Assembly: GCF_008704495.1 (NCBI RefSeq)
Contig: NZ_CP023699.1
Location: forward strand, 4,526,001 to 4,590,000
Source of the DNA: Streptomyces kanamyceticus
GTDB lineage: Bacteria; Actinomycetota; Actinomycetes; Streptomycetales; Streptomycetaceae
DNA length: 64,000 bases
Reading direction: 5' to 3'
A program made the position numbers and the translations under genes. Within the stretch, counting starts at the first letter, position 1. Every line of letters begins with the position of its first letter. This document shows positions 55,421 through 63,015 of this stretch, piece after piece. Under the pieces are notes generated by a model. That model did no database searches and was not told the origin of the DNA. It saw nothing but the letters and a program-made list of their open reading frames with translations.

Positions 55421-55958
55421 GGTATCCCTGCTCCAGCGCCACCAGCTCGTAGGCCGTCTTACCGTCGAGGGACTCGCGGATGATGTCGGCGTGGCCCGCG
55501 TGCCGCGCGATCTCCTCGACCAGGTGCAGCATCACCCAGCGCATGGACACCTCGGCGTCCTTGGGGAACCAGGGCGCCTCGGGCAGCGGGAAGGTGCCGT
55601 CGAGGCTCGGCACCTGCCGGATGAACTCCTCGGTCTCCCGGGCGACTTCGGCCCAGAAGTCCAGCATGTCGGCGACCGTCTCCCCCTCGACGAGCCGGAA
55701 GCTGTCGCCCCAGGTCTCCTGGGTGCGGGCCCGCTCGTTCGGCTTCCGCTGGGCCATCCGCAGCCAGTTCAGCTCGGTCTCCGCGACGTGCTTCAGCAGG
55801 CCGCCGACGGAGAGCTCACTGGCGCTCGGCCGGGCGCTCGCCTGCTCGCCCGTCAGGCCGATGACCGAACGGCGCAGGCCGCCCCGCTGGGCCTCCACGA
55901 ACGCGAGCAGGGCGCCGCGCTCGTCTCCACGGGTTTCCGCGCCGACGTGAGTAACCAT
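55407..55958 (-). CDS. DinB/DUF664 family protein
   Basis: A 183-residue four-helix-bundle protein of the DinB superfamily (DUF664 subgroup). The three metal-binding His positions are apparent: VGGLLKHVAETELNWLRM (His in the first helix pair) and MLHLVEEIARHAGHADIIRE. Such proteins may act as thiol (mycothiol)-dependent S-transferases. The ATG at 55958 has AGGAGAGAGG upstream. It lies 49 bp before padR on the same strand. Confidence 0.9.
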   Translation of the reverse strand: MVTHVGAETRGDERGALLAFVEAQRGGLRRSVIGLTGEQASARPSASELSVGGLLKHVAETELNWLRMAQRKPNERARTQETWGDSFRLVEGETVADMLDFWAEVARETEEFIRQVPSLDGTFPLPEAPWFPKDAEVSMRWVMLHLVEEIARHAGHADIIRESLDGKTAYELVALEQGYPSQN

Positions 55959-56026
55959 GGTGTCCGCCTCTCTCCTGCCTGCTTTCACAGGCTGCCCCTT
56001 CGGGCTTTCCGACACCACTCAAGCTA

Positions 56027-56063
56027 CGGACCCTTGCGGTCAGCTTCTGTCCGCAAGGGTCCG
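56027..56063 (-). terminator. Perfect 13-bp hairpin after the aldehyde dehydrogenase gene
   Basis: cggacccttgcgg (56027-56039) pairs exactly with ccgcaagggtccg (56051-56063) across an 11-base loop. It lies 44 bp beyond the aldehyde dehydrogenase stop, on the minus strand, and is followed there by TAGCTTG. Confidence 0.8.
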
Positions 56064-56106
56064 TGGGCACGAGAGATTCCCGGAAGCACTCAGAAGCGGG
56101 AAGCGC

Positions 56107-57564
56107 TCAGAACGGGAAGCGCGAGCGCCCGTGCTGGACCGAGATCCACTTCTGCGACGTGAAGGCGTCCACCGTCGACTCGCCGTTCAGCCGCCCGAGG
56201 CCGGAGTTCTTCTCGCCGCCGAACGGCACGATCGCCTCGTCGTGCACCGTGCCGTCGTTGACGTGGATCATGCCGGTGTCGACGCGCTTGGCGATCCGCA
56301 CACCGCGCTCCACGTCACCGGTGTGCACGGCGCCGCTCAGGCCGTAGGGGGTGTCGTTGGCGATGCGTACGGCCTCGTCCTCGCCGTCGAAGGGCAGCAG
56401 CAGCGCGACGGGGCCGAAGATCTCCTGGCCGAGGACGGGCGAGTCGGCGGGCAGGTCGGTCAGGATGGAGGGCGCCACCAGATTGCCCTCGGTGCCGCCG
56501 TGCAGCAGGGCCGTGGCGCCCGCCGCGACGGCCTGGTCGACGACGGCCGAAACGGCGTCCGCCTGCGAGGAGTTGATGAGCGGGCCGATGTGGGTCGCGG
56601 GGTCGGCCGGGTCGCCGACCTTGAGGCTCGCGACCTTGGCGACGAACTTCTCGGTGAACTCCGCCTGGACGGCCCGGTCCACCAGGATGCGGTTGGCGGC
56701 CATGCAGACCTGGCCCTGGTGCACGTAGCGGCTGAAGACCGCCGCGTCCACGGCGTAGTCGATGTCGGCGTCGTCGAGGACGATCAGCGCGCTGTTGCCG
56801 CCCATCTCCAGGATGGAGCGCTTGAAGTGCGAGGCGCAGACCGTGGCGACGTGGCGGCCCACGCGGTCGGAGCCGGTGAAGGAGATGACGCTCGGCACCG
56901 GGTGTTCGAGCAGCGCGTCGCCGATCTCGGCGATGTCGGTGATCACCACGTTGAGCAGTCCGGCGGGCAGGCCCGCGTCCTCGAAGACCTTCGCGAGCAG
57001 GCTGCCGCCGATCACCGGGGCGTTCTGGTGCGGCTTGAGCACCACCGCGTTACCGAGGGCGAGGGCCGGGGCGACGGTCTTCATCGACAGGAACAGCGGG
57101 AAGTTGAAGGGGCTGATGACGCCCACCACACCGACAGGGACGCGGTAGACGCGGTTCTCCTTGCCGTCCTCCGCCGAGGGCAGCACCCGGCCCTCGGGGC
57201 GCAGCGAGAGGTGCACCGACTCGCGCAAGAACTCCTTGGTGAGGTGGAGCTCGAAGGCCGCCTTGAGCCGGGTGCCGCCCAGCTCGGCGATGATGGCCTC
57301 GGTTATCTCTTCCTCGCGGTCCTCGACGATCCGCAGGGCCCGCTCGAACACCCCGCGCCGCGCATAGGGGTTGGTCGCGGCCCACTCCCGCTGCACGCGC
57401 TGCGCCGCTCGGTACGCCTGGTCGACCTCGGCGGCCGTGGCGACGGTGATGGACGCCAGCTTCTCCCCGTCGTACGGATTGAAGTCGATGATGTCCCAGG
57501 AACCGGAGCCCGCCTTCCACTCACCGTCGATGTACTGATGAGCCAGGTCGGTGAAGAAGGACAT
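56107..57564 (-). CDS. Aldehyde dehydrogenase family protein
   Basis: A 485-residue NAD(P)-dependent dehydrogenase (vanillin/benzaldehyde-dehydrogenase-like branch). Evidence: GVISPFNFPLFLSMKTVAPA, SFTGSDRVGRHVAT, catalytic Glu in LEMGGNSALIVLDDAD, catalytic Cys in YVHQGQVCMAANRI, and EIFGPVALLLPFDGED. ATG at 57564 (MSFFTDLAHQYIDGEW). Aldehyde substrate unknown. A terminator follows it, and an 80-bp gap separates it from the XRE regulator. Confidence 0.95.
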   Translation of the reverse strand: MSFFTDLAHQYIDGEWKAGSGSWDIIDFNPYDGEKLASITVATAAEVDQAYRAAQRVQREWAATNPYARRGVFERALRIVEDREEEITEAIIAELGGTRLKAAFELHLTKEFLRESVHLSLRPEGRVLPSAEDGKENRVYRVPVGVVGVISPFNFPLFLSMKTVAPALALGNAVVLKPHQNAPVIGGSLLAKVFEDAGLPAGLLNVVITDIAEIGDALLEHPVPSVISFTGSDRVGRHVATVCASHFKRSILEMGGNSALIVLDDADIDYAVDAAVFSRYVHQGQVCMAANRILVDRAVQAEFTEKFVAKVASLKVGDPADPATHIGPLINSSQADAVSAVVDQAVAAGATALLHGGTEGNLVAPSILTDLPADSPVLGQEIFGPVALLLPFDGEDEAVRIANDTPYGLSGAVHTGDVERGVRIAKRVDTGMIHVNDGTVHDEAIVPFGGEKNSGLGRLNGESTVDAFTSQKWISVQHGRSRFPF

Positions 57565-57644
57565 GAGAGGGACACCCCTTGCCGCGACAGCAGACGGACG
57601 CAAACGGAAGCAGACACCTGATCTCACGTCATAGTACTTATGTT

Positions 57645-58508
57645 TCAGGTGAGTTGGAGTAGACCACGCAGAAGATCCCTGCTGTCCGCCGGATCCGGGC
57701 TGTCCTTGTGCAGCTGGGCCACCACCCGCTCGTACTGGGCGACTTCCTCCGCCTTGTCCAGATAGAGCGCGCCGGTGAGCTGCTCGACGTAGACGACGTC
57801 GGACAGGTCGGACTCGGGGAAGCGCAGCATCGTGAACGCGCCGCTCTCGCCCGCGTGGCCGCCGAAGCTGAACGGCATCACCTGGAGCGTGACGTTGGGG
57901 CGCTCGGAGATGTCGATGAGGTGCTGGATCTGACCCCTCATCACTTCCCGGTTCCCGTACGGGCGGCGGAGCGCGGCCTCGTCCAGGACGCAGTGGAAGC
58001 GGGGCGCGTGCTCGGAGGCGAGCAGCTTCTGGCGCTCCAGGCGCAGCGCGACGCGCCGCTCGATCTCGGCCCTGCTCGCGCCCTTCATGCCTCTGGCGAC
58101 CACCGCGTGCGCGTACGCCTCGGTCTGCAACAGGCCGTTGACGAACTGGACTTCATAGACGCGGATGAGCGAGGCGGCGCCCTCCAGACCGATGTAGGTC
58201 TGGAACCAGCCCGGCAGGACGTCCGAGTAACTGTGCCACCAGCCGGTGAGGTTGGCCTCCTTGGCGAGCGAGAGGAGTGCGCCGCGCTCGGCCTCGTCCG
58301 TGACGCCGTACAGCGTCAGAAGGTCCTCTACGTCCCTGGACTTGAAGCTCACCCGTCCCAACTCCATGCGGCTGATCTTCGATTCGGATGCGCGGATCGA
58401 GTAGCCGGCCGCTTCGCGGGTGATGCCACGGGATTCCCTCAGGCGCCTCAGCTGCGAGCCCAGCAGGATGCGCCGTACCACCGAGCCGCTCGACTCCCCT
58501 GCGGTCAC
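57645..58508 (-). CDS. Scr1-family XRE transcriptional regulator (HTH + DUF5753)
   Basis: A 287-residue regulator. The helix-turn-helix is LRRLRESRGITREAAGYSIRASESKISRME in two parts (residues 18-47), and the DUF5753 sensing domain runs from ~100 to the end (WFQTYIGLEGAASLIRVYE, EAALRRPYGNREVMRGQIQH, VTLQVMPFSFGGHAGESGAF). GTG 58508 is chosen because GGGGAGG lies about 10 bases upstream. It forms a typical Streptomyces group with the divergent ATPase and the nearby DUF397 gene, as at the abaA and whiJ loci, which act in development. Confidence 0.93.
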   Translation of the reverse strand: MTAGESSGSVVRRILLGSQLRRLRESRGITREAAGYSIRASESKISRMELGRVSFKSRDVEDLLTLYGVTDEAERGALLSLAKEANLTGWWHSYSDVLPGWFQTYIGLEGAASLIRVYEVQFVNGLLQTEAYAHAVVARGMKGASRAEIERRVALRLERQKLLASEHAPRFHCVLDEAALRRPYGNREVMRGQIQHLIDISERPNVTLQVMPFSFGGHAGESGAFTMLRFPESDLSDVVYVEQLTGALYLDKAEEVAQYERVVAQLHKDSPDPADSRDLLRGLLQLT

Positions 58509-58831
58509 TTCGCTCAATCCTCCCCATCGACTGGAAGCCAGCAGTCTGCCATTAAACGCTTCGGGCCGTACTCGTTCGGTTACAGAAACGGAAGAACTCC
58601 GAAAGGCCGCGCAAGGCCTCCACAAGAAACCGTAGGAAGAAATGGGCAAGAAGTGGCACGGGAACGACCAAGTCCGGCGCGTGCACGTGCATCTGCCCTT
58701 GCATCTGCTGTACGCATTCGGAACCATGGTCCGCGCGCCACCGCTGTACCGACCGTGTACGACCGCACCATCGGCGACCGACCGCGCCACCGCTCCATCG
58801 CTATGTACCGCGAAACCGGGGAGTGCCTCGC
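58509..58831. other. Intergenic region between XRE regulator and ATPase gene
   Basis: 323 bp with no supported gene. It is lower in GC than its surroundings near 58550-58660 and contains one copy of the 31-bp motif shared with the DUF397 promoter (58678-58708). It presumably holds divergent promoters. Confidence 0.6.
58678..58708 (+). promoter_or_regulatory. 31-bp motif shared with the DUF397 promoter (copy 1)
   Basis: The core gcgtgcacgtgcatctgccc (58679-58698) is identical, in reverse complement, to 59762-59781. Over 31 bp the copies agree at 29 positions, continuing as (t/a)tgcatc(t/g)gc. Here it points toward the ATPase gene, 124 bp before its ATG. The core contains the palindrome gtgcacgtgcat. 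Confidence 0.85.
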
Positions 58832-59374
58832 ATGGGGACGAATGGATCGACCATGCTCGAGCCGTTACGGCAGGGGCTACCACCACTCGACCCGTCCGCG
58901 GTCTCCAGCACGGCGTCCGTGGCGCTCGCCGCCCGCTACGAAGCGGTGGGCAGCGCACGGAAGTTCACCCGTACGACACTCACTCAGTGGGACCTGGACG
59001 AACGCTTCGACGACATCGCGCTCGTCGTTTCCGAACTCGTCACCAACGCGCTGCGTCATGGCCTGCCCCTCGCCCACCACCGCCCTTCCAACGAGGCCCT
59101 TCGGGCCGCCCCCTTCGATTCCGCGGACACCCCGCGGGAGAGCCAGGACCCGCCCGTACGGCTGCACTTGATGCGCTGGGCCTCGCGCCTGGTGTGCGCC
59201 GTGCGCGATCCCAGTGACGAGAGTCCGGTCACGCGCGACACCGACGACGACTTCTCGGCGGAGTCGGGGCGCGGCCTCTTCCTGGTGGACTCCTTCAGCG
59301 ACGGCTGGGGCTGGCACCCGCTCGCCGGGACGCTGCGCGGGAAGGTGGTCTGGGCACTGTTCCACCTGGCGTGA
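58832..59374 (+). CDS. Anti-sigma-factor-like histidine kinase ATPase (HATPase)
   Basis: A 180-residue protein with only a GHKL ATPase domain: N-box ALVVSELVTNALRHGLPL and ESGRGLFLVDSFSDGWGW. There is no His phosphorylation domain, so it resembles RsbW-type ATPases and the partners of Scr1 regulators. ATG 58832 is preferred since GGGGAG lies 8 bases upstream; 58853 is an alternative. Its promoter region contains the shared 31-bp motif. Confidence 0.9.
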   Translation: MGTNGSTMLEPLRQGLPPLDPSAVSSTASVALAARYEAVGSARKFTRTTLTQWDLDERFDDIALVVSELVTNALRHGLPLAHHRPSNEALRAAPFDSADTPRESQDPPVRLHLMRWASRLVCAVRDPSDESPVTRDTDDDFSAESGRGLFLVDSFSDGWGWHPLAGTLRGKVVWALFHLA

Positions 59375-59429
59375 GGCGCGCCGGGGCAGCCCTTCGACCG
59401 TGCTGATCGGAGGGCGGGTCGAGTGAGCG

Positions 59430-59669
59430 TCAGCCACCTATCAGGTGGTCGAACTCCCCGTCCTTCATCCCGAGCAGCATCGCCTCTATCTCCGCCCGTG
59501 TATAGACGAGCGCGGGACCGTCGGGGAATCGCGAGTTGCGCACGGCGACGTCGCCACCGGGCAGTTTCGCGAACTCCACGCAGGATCCCTGCGAGTTGCT
59601 GTGCCTGCTCTTCTGCCAGACCACCCCGTGAAGCTCCGTGGCCGCCATGCCGTTAAACGCGTGGTGCAC
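59430..59669 (-). CDS. DUF397 domain protein
   Basis: A 79-residue DUF397 protein: WQKSRHSNSQGSCVEFAKLP and VAVRNSRFPDGPALVYTRAE. These small proteins work with Scr1-type XRE regulators and block or modulate them (ScrA/Scr1-type pairs, WhiJ-associated proteins). GTG 59669 has GGGGAG 6 bases upstream. It is convergent with the ATPase gene (55-bp gap), and its promoter carries the second 31-bp motif copy. Confidence 0.92.
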   Translation of the reverse strand: MHHAFNGMAATELHGVVWQKSRHSNSQGSCVEFAKLPGGDVAVRNSRFPDGPALVYTRAEIEAMLLGMKDGEFDHLIGG

Positions 59670-59751
59670 AGGTCGCTCCCCGGTCGTGCAGTGCCATTGG
59701 TGGTTCTAGATGCAGCGGTCAACTGTCCCCGGATCATAGCTGTGTTCACAT

Positions 59752-59782
59752 GCCGATGCATGGGCAGATGCACGTGCACGCG
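59752..59782 (-). promoter_or_regulatory. 31-bp motif shared with the ATPase promoter (copy 2)
   Basis: On the minus strand this reads cgcgtgcacgtgcatctgcc then c-atgcatcggc, matching copy 1 at 29 of 31 positions and oriented toward the DUF397 gene, 83 bp before its GTG. It is the only strong sequence element in the 275-bp gap between DUF397 and rpsR. Confidence 0.85.
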
Positions 59783-59944
59783 GGGTGTTCCCCTGATTAC
59801 AGAACCGTCAGCACGGTCGAATCCTTCACGTACAAGGAAGAGACGCGTTCCACGCCCTTCATGTTCCACGGTCCAGGTGATCGTCCGGTCCGCGAAGTTG
59901 GCCGGATCCCGGGGAGCGTACGGAGGCGGGAGCCGGTCAGCAGG

Positions 59945-60181
59945 TCAGCGGGGGGATCCGTACGGCAGCAGTGCCATCTCGCGCGCGTTCTTGACCGCCG
60001 CGGCGATCCGTCGTTGCTGCCGCGCCGTCACGCGCGTGACGCACCGGGCGCGGATCTTGCCCCGGTCCGAGAGGAACGTCCGGAGCAGGTCCGTGTCCTT
60101 GTAGTCGATGTACGTGATGCCCGCCCGGTCCAGCGGGTTCGGCTTGGGCTTCCTCGGGTGCGAGGGCGTGCGCGGGGGCAT
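59945..60181 (-). CDS. rpsR: 30S ribosomal protein S18, zinc-independent paralogue
   Basis: A 78-residue S18: [40 protein letters not shown] and REMALLPYG. Only one Cys is present, with no CxxC zinc ribbon. GGAGG lies 7 bases upstream inside the end of mrf. It is the last gene of rpmG-rpmE-mrf-rpsR, the zinc-starvation set of replacement ribosomal proteins. Confidence 0.95.
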   Translation of the reverse strand: MPPRTPSHPRKPKPNPLDRAGITYIDYKDTDLLRTFLSDRGKIRARCVTRVTARQQRRIAAAVKNAREMALLPYGSPR

Positions 60182-60183
60182 GG

Positions 60184-61386
60184 TCAGACCTCCAGGAGTG
60201 CGTCGAAGGCAGGGGGCAGGTTCTTCCAGGCGGCGCGGCCAGCGGCGTACTCCTCGTCGGTCAACAGGCAGGATCCCAGGACCTGTTCCAGCCCCTCGCG
60301 GTCCAGTCCCGGCGAGGTGAACACCAGGTGGTTGCAGCAGTCGCCGTGTTCCGGATGCCAGTCGAGCGCGGCGGCGGCGCGGCGCACCGGCGGCACCGTC
60401 TCCCACGCGGCGTCCGGCAGCGCGGCGAGCCAGGGCCCCATGCTCTCCACGCAGAGCGCGCCGCCCGCCGCGTCCCAGCCGAGCAGCGTGTCCGGCCGGT
60501 CGGCCAGCCAGAACCGCCCCCGGCTGCGCGCGGCCGCGCAGGTCAGATCCTCCAGGGCCGCGTAGAGCCGCTCCGGGTGGAAGGGACGCTCGCGGTGCCA
60601 TACGAAGGTGGCGACACCGCACGCGTCCGCCTCGGCCGGAAGCCGCGCGCAGGCCGGATGCTGGGCCGCGGCGGCGGCCTCGACGTCGAAACCGGCCCGC
60701 GCGGCCCGGGCCAGACCGCCGCTCCCGATGGCGACCTGGCGCGCCGTCGGATGCAGTTGGGCGAGCAGCGCGCGATCCTCGTCGTCGGCCCGCGCCGAGT
60801 CGGCGACGGCGAGCACGGGCGCGTACTCCAGCTGGCGCGCCCAGGTGTCGGCGACGGTGCGCTGGTCGGTGGGGGCCGCGGCGAGCCCCGCCGCCATCAG
60901 GTCGTCGCCGTTGCCGAGGCAGGCCAGGAGCAGGGCGGGGTCGACCGCCGTGACCACGCCGCGCAGCCCGAACCCGGCGCCGTGGTGCGCGGCGATCACC
61001 TCGGCCATCGCCTTCGGTTCGACCGAGTCCCACAGCTCCACGACCGCGAGGCGGGTGAGGCCCGCGTCCGCGAGGCGGGTGAGTTCGGGCACCAGGTCCG
61101 CGCGGAGCGCGCAGCACGCGCAGTCGTTGACGAGCGGGGCGTCGCCCCTGGACAGCTCGCCCGACGTGTCGCGGACGGTGCGCACGACGGTGCCCCGCAC
61201 CGCCGTGGAGAGGTCGTGGTGGAGCGCGACGCTGTCGGGGACGGTGGCGAGGAGTTCGCCGACGGCCGCCGCGCGGGCGTCCTCGTGGAGCCCGGCGACG
61301 ATCACGACGTCCATCACGACGTCCATCGGGGCGCCGTTCCCCGGGTCCGGGTGACTGTCCCCCGGACCCTCGTAGCCGTCCCTCAT
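60184..61386 (-). CDS. mrf: CobW/COG0523-like protein, MRF (ribosome hibernation factor-recruiting) family
   Basis: A 400-residue protein from the ATG that overlaps the rpmE stop (ATGA). It contains the COG0523 CxCC-type motif CACC in [20 protein letters not shown], and the CobW C-terminal domain ([60 protein letters not shown]). The N-terminal phosphate loop is degenerate: [19 protein letters not shown] has no GxxGxGK. In Mycobacterium smegmatis the homologue Mrf recruits the hibernation factor Mpy to zinc-independent ribosomes. Its place inside the alternative ribosomal protein operon fits that role. Confidence 0.9.
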   Translation of the reverse strand: MRDGYEGPGDSHPDPGNGAPMDVVMDVVIVAGLHEDARAAAVGELLATVPDSVALHHDLSTAVRGTVVRTVRDTSGELSRGDAPLVNDCACCALRADLVPELTRLADAGLTRLAVVELWDSVEPKAMAEVIAAHHGAGFGLRGVVTAVDPALLLACLGNGDDLMAAGLAAAPTDQRTVADTWARQLEYAPVLAVADSARADDEDRALLAQLHPTARQVAIGSGGLARAARAGFDVEAAAAAQHPACARLPAEADACGVATFVWHRERPFHPERLYAALEDLTCAAARSRGRFWLADRPDTLLGWDAAGGALCVESMGPWLAALPDAAWETVPPVRRAAAALDWHPEHGDCCNHLVFTSPGLDREGLEQVLGSCLLTDEEYAAGRAAWKNLPPAFDALLEV

Positions 61387-61631
61387 CGGCGCGTTCCGAA
61401 GCGACGCTCGAAGCGTTCGACGCGGCCCGCCGTGTCCATCACGCGTGCCGTGCCCGTGTAGAAGGGGTGGCTCGCGGACGAGATCTCGACGTCGACGACC
61501 GGGTACGTACGCCCGTCCTGCCACTCGACCGTCTTCTCGCTGGTCGCGGTCGACCGCGTGAGGAAGGCGAATCCCGCGGCCTTGTCGCGGAAGACGACGG
61601 GTGCGTACGGCGGGTGGATGTCCTTGCGCAT
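61383..61631 (-). CDS. rpmE: 50S ribosomal protein L31 type B
   Basis: An 82-residue L31 of the C-minus type: [40 protein letters not shown], and [20 protein letters not shown]. No cysteine is present, unlike the zinc-binding housekeeping form. Its stop overlaps the mrf start. It replaces the zinc form during zinc shortage so that zinc is released. Confidence 0.97.
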   Translation of the reverse strand: MRKDIHPPYAPVVFRDKAAGFAFLTRSTATSEKTVEWQDGRTYPVVDVEISSASHPFYTGTARVMDTAGRVERFERRFGTRR

Positions 61632-61636
61632 GGTGA

Positions 61637-61801
61637 TCAGCGCTCCTCTCGGAAGTCGACGTGCTTGCCCGCCATCGGGTCGTACTTGCGCAGGGTGAGG
61701 CGGTCCGGGTCGTTGCGGCGGTTCTTGCGGGTGACGTAGGTGAAGCCCGTTCCGGCGGTGGACCGGAGCTTGATGACCGGGCGGAGTTCGTTGCGTGCCA
61801 T
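61637..61801 (-). CDS. rpmG: 50S ribosomal protein L33, zinc-independent
   Basis: A 54-residue L33 (starting [40 protein letters not shown]) with no cysteines. ATG at 61801 is 13 bp from the candidate Zur box. It leads the minus-strand arm rpmG-rpmE-mrf-rpsR, with a 5-bp gap to rpmE. Confidence 0.97.
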   Translation of the reverse strand: MARNELRPVIKLRSTAGTGFTYVTRKNRRNDPDRLTLRKYDPMAGKHVDFREER

Positions 61802-61813
61802 GGGGCTAGTATA

Positions 61814-61834
61814 TGAAAATGACTCCCGTTTTCA
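61814..61834. promoter_or_regulatory. Candidate Zur operator between divergent alternative ribosomal protein genes
   Basis: tgaaaatg (61814-61821) and cgttttca (61827-61834) form an imperfect inverted repeat (6 of 8 pairs) around 5 bp, in the only AT-rich stretch of the 71-bp rpmG-rpmB gap. The arm agrees with the TGAAAATGATTTTCA-like Zur consensus of Streptomyces (recalled). It would switch off both arms when zinc is sufficient. Confidence 0.8.
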
Positions 61835-61872
61835 ATAGGGATCCCGTCCGCGACTACCGAGAGGTGCGTCAC

Positions 61873-62109
61873 TTGTCCGCCCACTGCCAGCTGACCGGCG
61901 CCAGGCCCGGCTTCGGCAACCACGTCTCCCACTCCCACCGGCGGACCCACCGCCGCTTCGACCCCAACGTCCAGCGCAAGCGGTACTGGCTGCCGAGCGA
62001 AGGCAGGTACGTCCGCCTGCGGCTGGGCGCGAAGGGGATCAGGACGGTCGACAGCATCGGGATCGAGGCCGCCGTCGCCAGGATCCGTGCGCGCGGGGTG
62101 AGGATCTGA
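61873..62109 (+). CDS. rpmB: 50S ribosomal protein L28, zinc-independent
   Basis: A 78-residue L28: [39 protein letters not shown] and [14 protein letters not shown] single Cys and no CxxC. TTG 61873 is chosen because GAGAGG lies 7 bases upstream and gives the normal family start; the longer open frame upstream crosses the Zur box. The stop overlaps the rpsN start by one base. Confidence 0.95.
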   Translation: MSAHCQLTGARPGFGNHVSHSHRRTHRRFDPNVQRKRYWLPSEGRYVRLRLGAKGIRTVDSIGIEAAVARIRARGVRI

Positions 62110-62414
62110 TGGCGAAGAAGAGCAAGATCGCCAAGAACGAGAAGCGGCGCGGGGTCGTCGCGCGGTACGCCGTGCGGCGGGCCGAACTGACGGAGATCAT
62201 CCGGCACCCCGGCACCGGCGATGCCGAACGGCGCGCCGCCCAGCGGGAGTTGGCGCGTCAGCCGCGGGACGCGAGCGCCACGCGGGTCCGGAACAGGGAC
62301 AGCGTCGACGGGCGCCCGCGCGGCTACGTAGGGGCGTTCGGTCTTTCCCGGGTGAGGTTGCGCGAGCTTGCGCACGCCGGATACCTGCCCGGCGTGCGCA
62401 AGTCGTCCTGGTAG
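62109..62414 (+). CDS. rpsN: 30S ribosomal protein S14, zinc-independent long form
   Basis: A 101-residue S14 without cysteines: [40 protein letters not shown] and [20 protein letters not shown]. The long C-minus form typical of zinc-limited backups. It overlaps rpmB at TGATG and completes the plus-strand arm of the zinc-responsive cluster. Confidence 0.97.
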   Translation: MAKKSKIAKNEKRRGVVARYAVRRAELTEIIRHPGTGDAERRAAQRELARQPRDASATRVRNRDSVDGRPRGYVGAFGLSRVRLRELAHAGYLPGVRKSSW

Positions 62415-62480
62415 CTTGGCGCGCGCTTTGGCCGGTGGCAGGTGGCACCGGCGACGTCAGGCTCTTTAGGGGGACTTCAA

Positions 62481-63002
62481 GTGCGTACGTACGTCCGTAG
62501 TGGCCTCGGTGTCCGTCGCGCCCGGGTCGGGGTGGCCGCCTTCGGCCTCGCCGCCGCGCTGGCCGTGACCGGGTGCAGCAGTGACAGTGACAGCGGCGGT
62601 GACGGCGGCGGCAAGAAGGACCGGGGCTCGTCCGGCAGCTCCACGGACGACGGGGGCTCGACCGGGGGCTCCGGCTCCGGCGCCGAGGACGGCAGCGTCG
62701 AGGGTGCGTGGGTGACCACGGCCGGCGGCAAGCCGCTCGCCCTCGTCATCAACGGCAAGAACGCGTCGCTGGTCGGCGAGGACGTCATGTGCAGTGGCAC
62801 CGCGGGTGACGAGGCGGGCTCGCAGATGATCAACCTCAAGTGCCCCAAGGGGAACGCGGACCGTACGACGGGTCGGGTCGACTCCGTCGACACGAAGACG
62901 ATGAAGGTCTCCTGGGAAGGCGCGGGCAAGGACCAGTTCCTGAGGACCGAGGGCGGCAAGCTGCCCGAGGGGCTGCCCACGGGTGGGATGCCGCAGTCCT
63001 GA
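62481..63002 (+). CDS. Hypothetical lipoprotein
   Basis: A 173-residue lipoprotein. Signal with lipobox AVTGC (Cys at 32), then a disordered Ser/Gly/Asp linker (residues 33-75), and a small beta-rich domain (EGAWVTTAGGKPLALVINGK, VMCSGTAGDEAGSQMINLKC with two Cys that could pair, MKVSWEGAGKDQFLRT). GTG 62481 follows AGGGGGA by 6 bases. No function recognised. The bidirectional terminator at 63021 follows it. Confidence 0.85.
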   Translation: MRTYVRSGLGVRRARVGVAAFGLAAALAVTGCSSDSDSGGDGGGKKDRGSSGSSTDDGGSTGGSGSGAEDGSVEGAWVTTAGGKPLALVINGKNASLVGEDVMCSGTAGDEAGSQMINLKCPKGNADRTTGRVDSVDTKTMKVSWEGAGKDQFLRTEGGKLPEGLPTGGMPQS

Positions 63003-63015
63003 CGAGGCCTTGAGG

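Noticed and set aside
61813..61872. N-terminally extended L28 beginning near the Zur box
   Set aside because: The extension runs through the operator, is unlike any L28, and the TTG at 61873 has a well-spaced ribosome-binding site.
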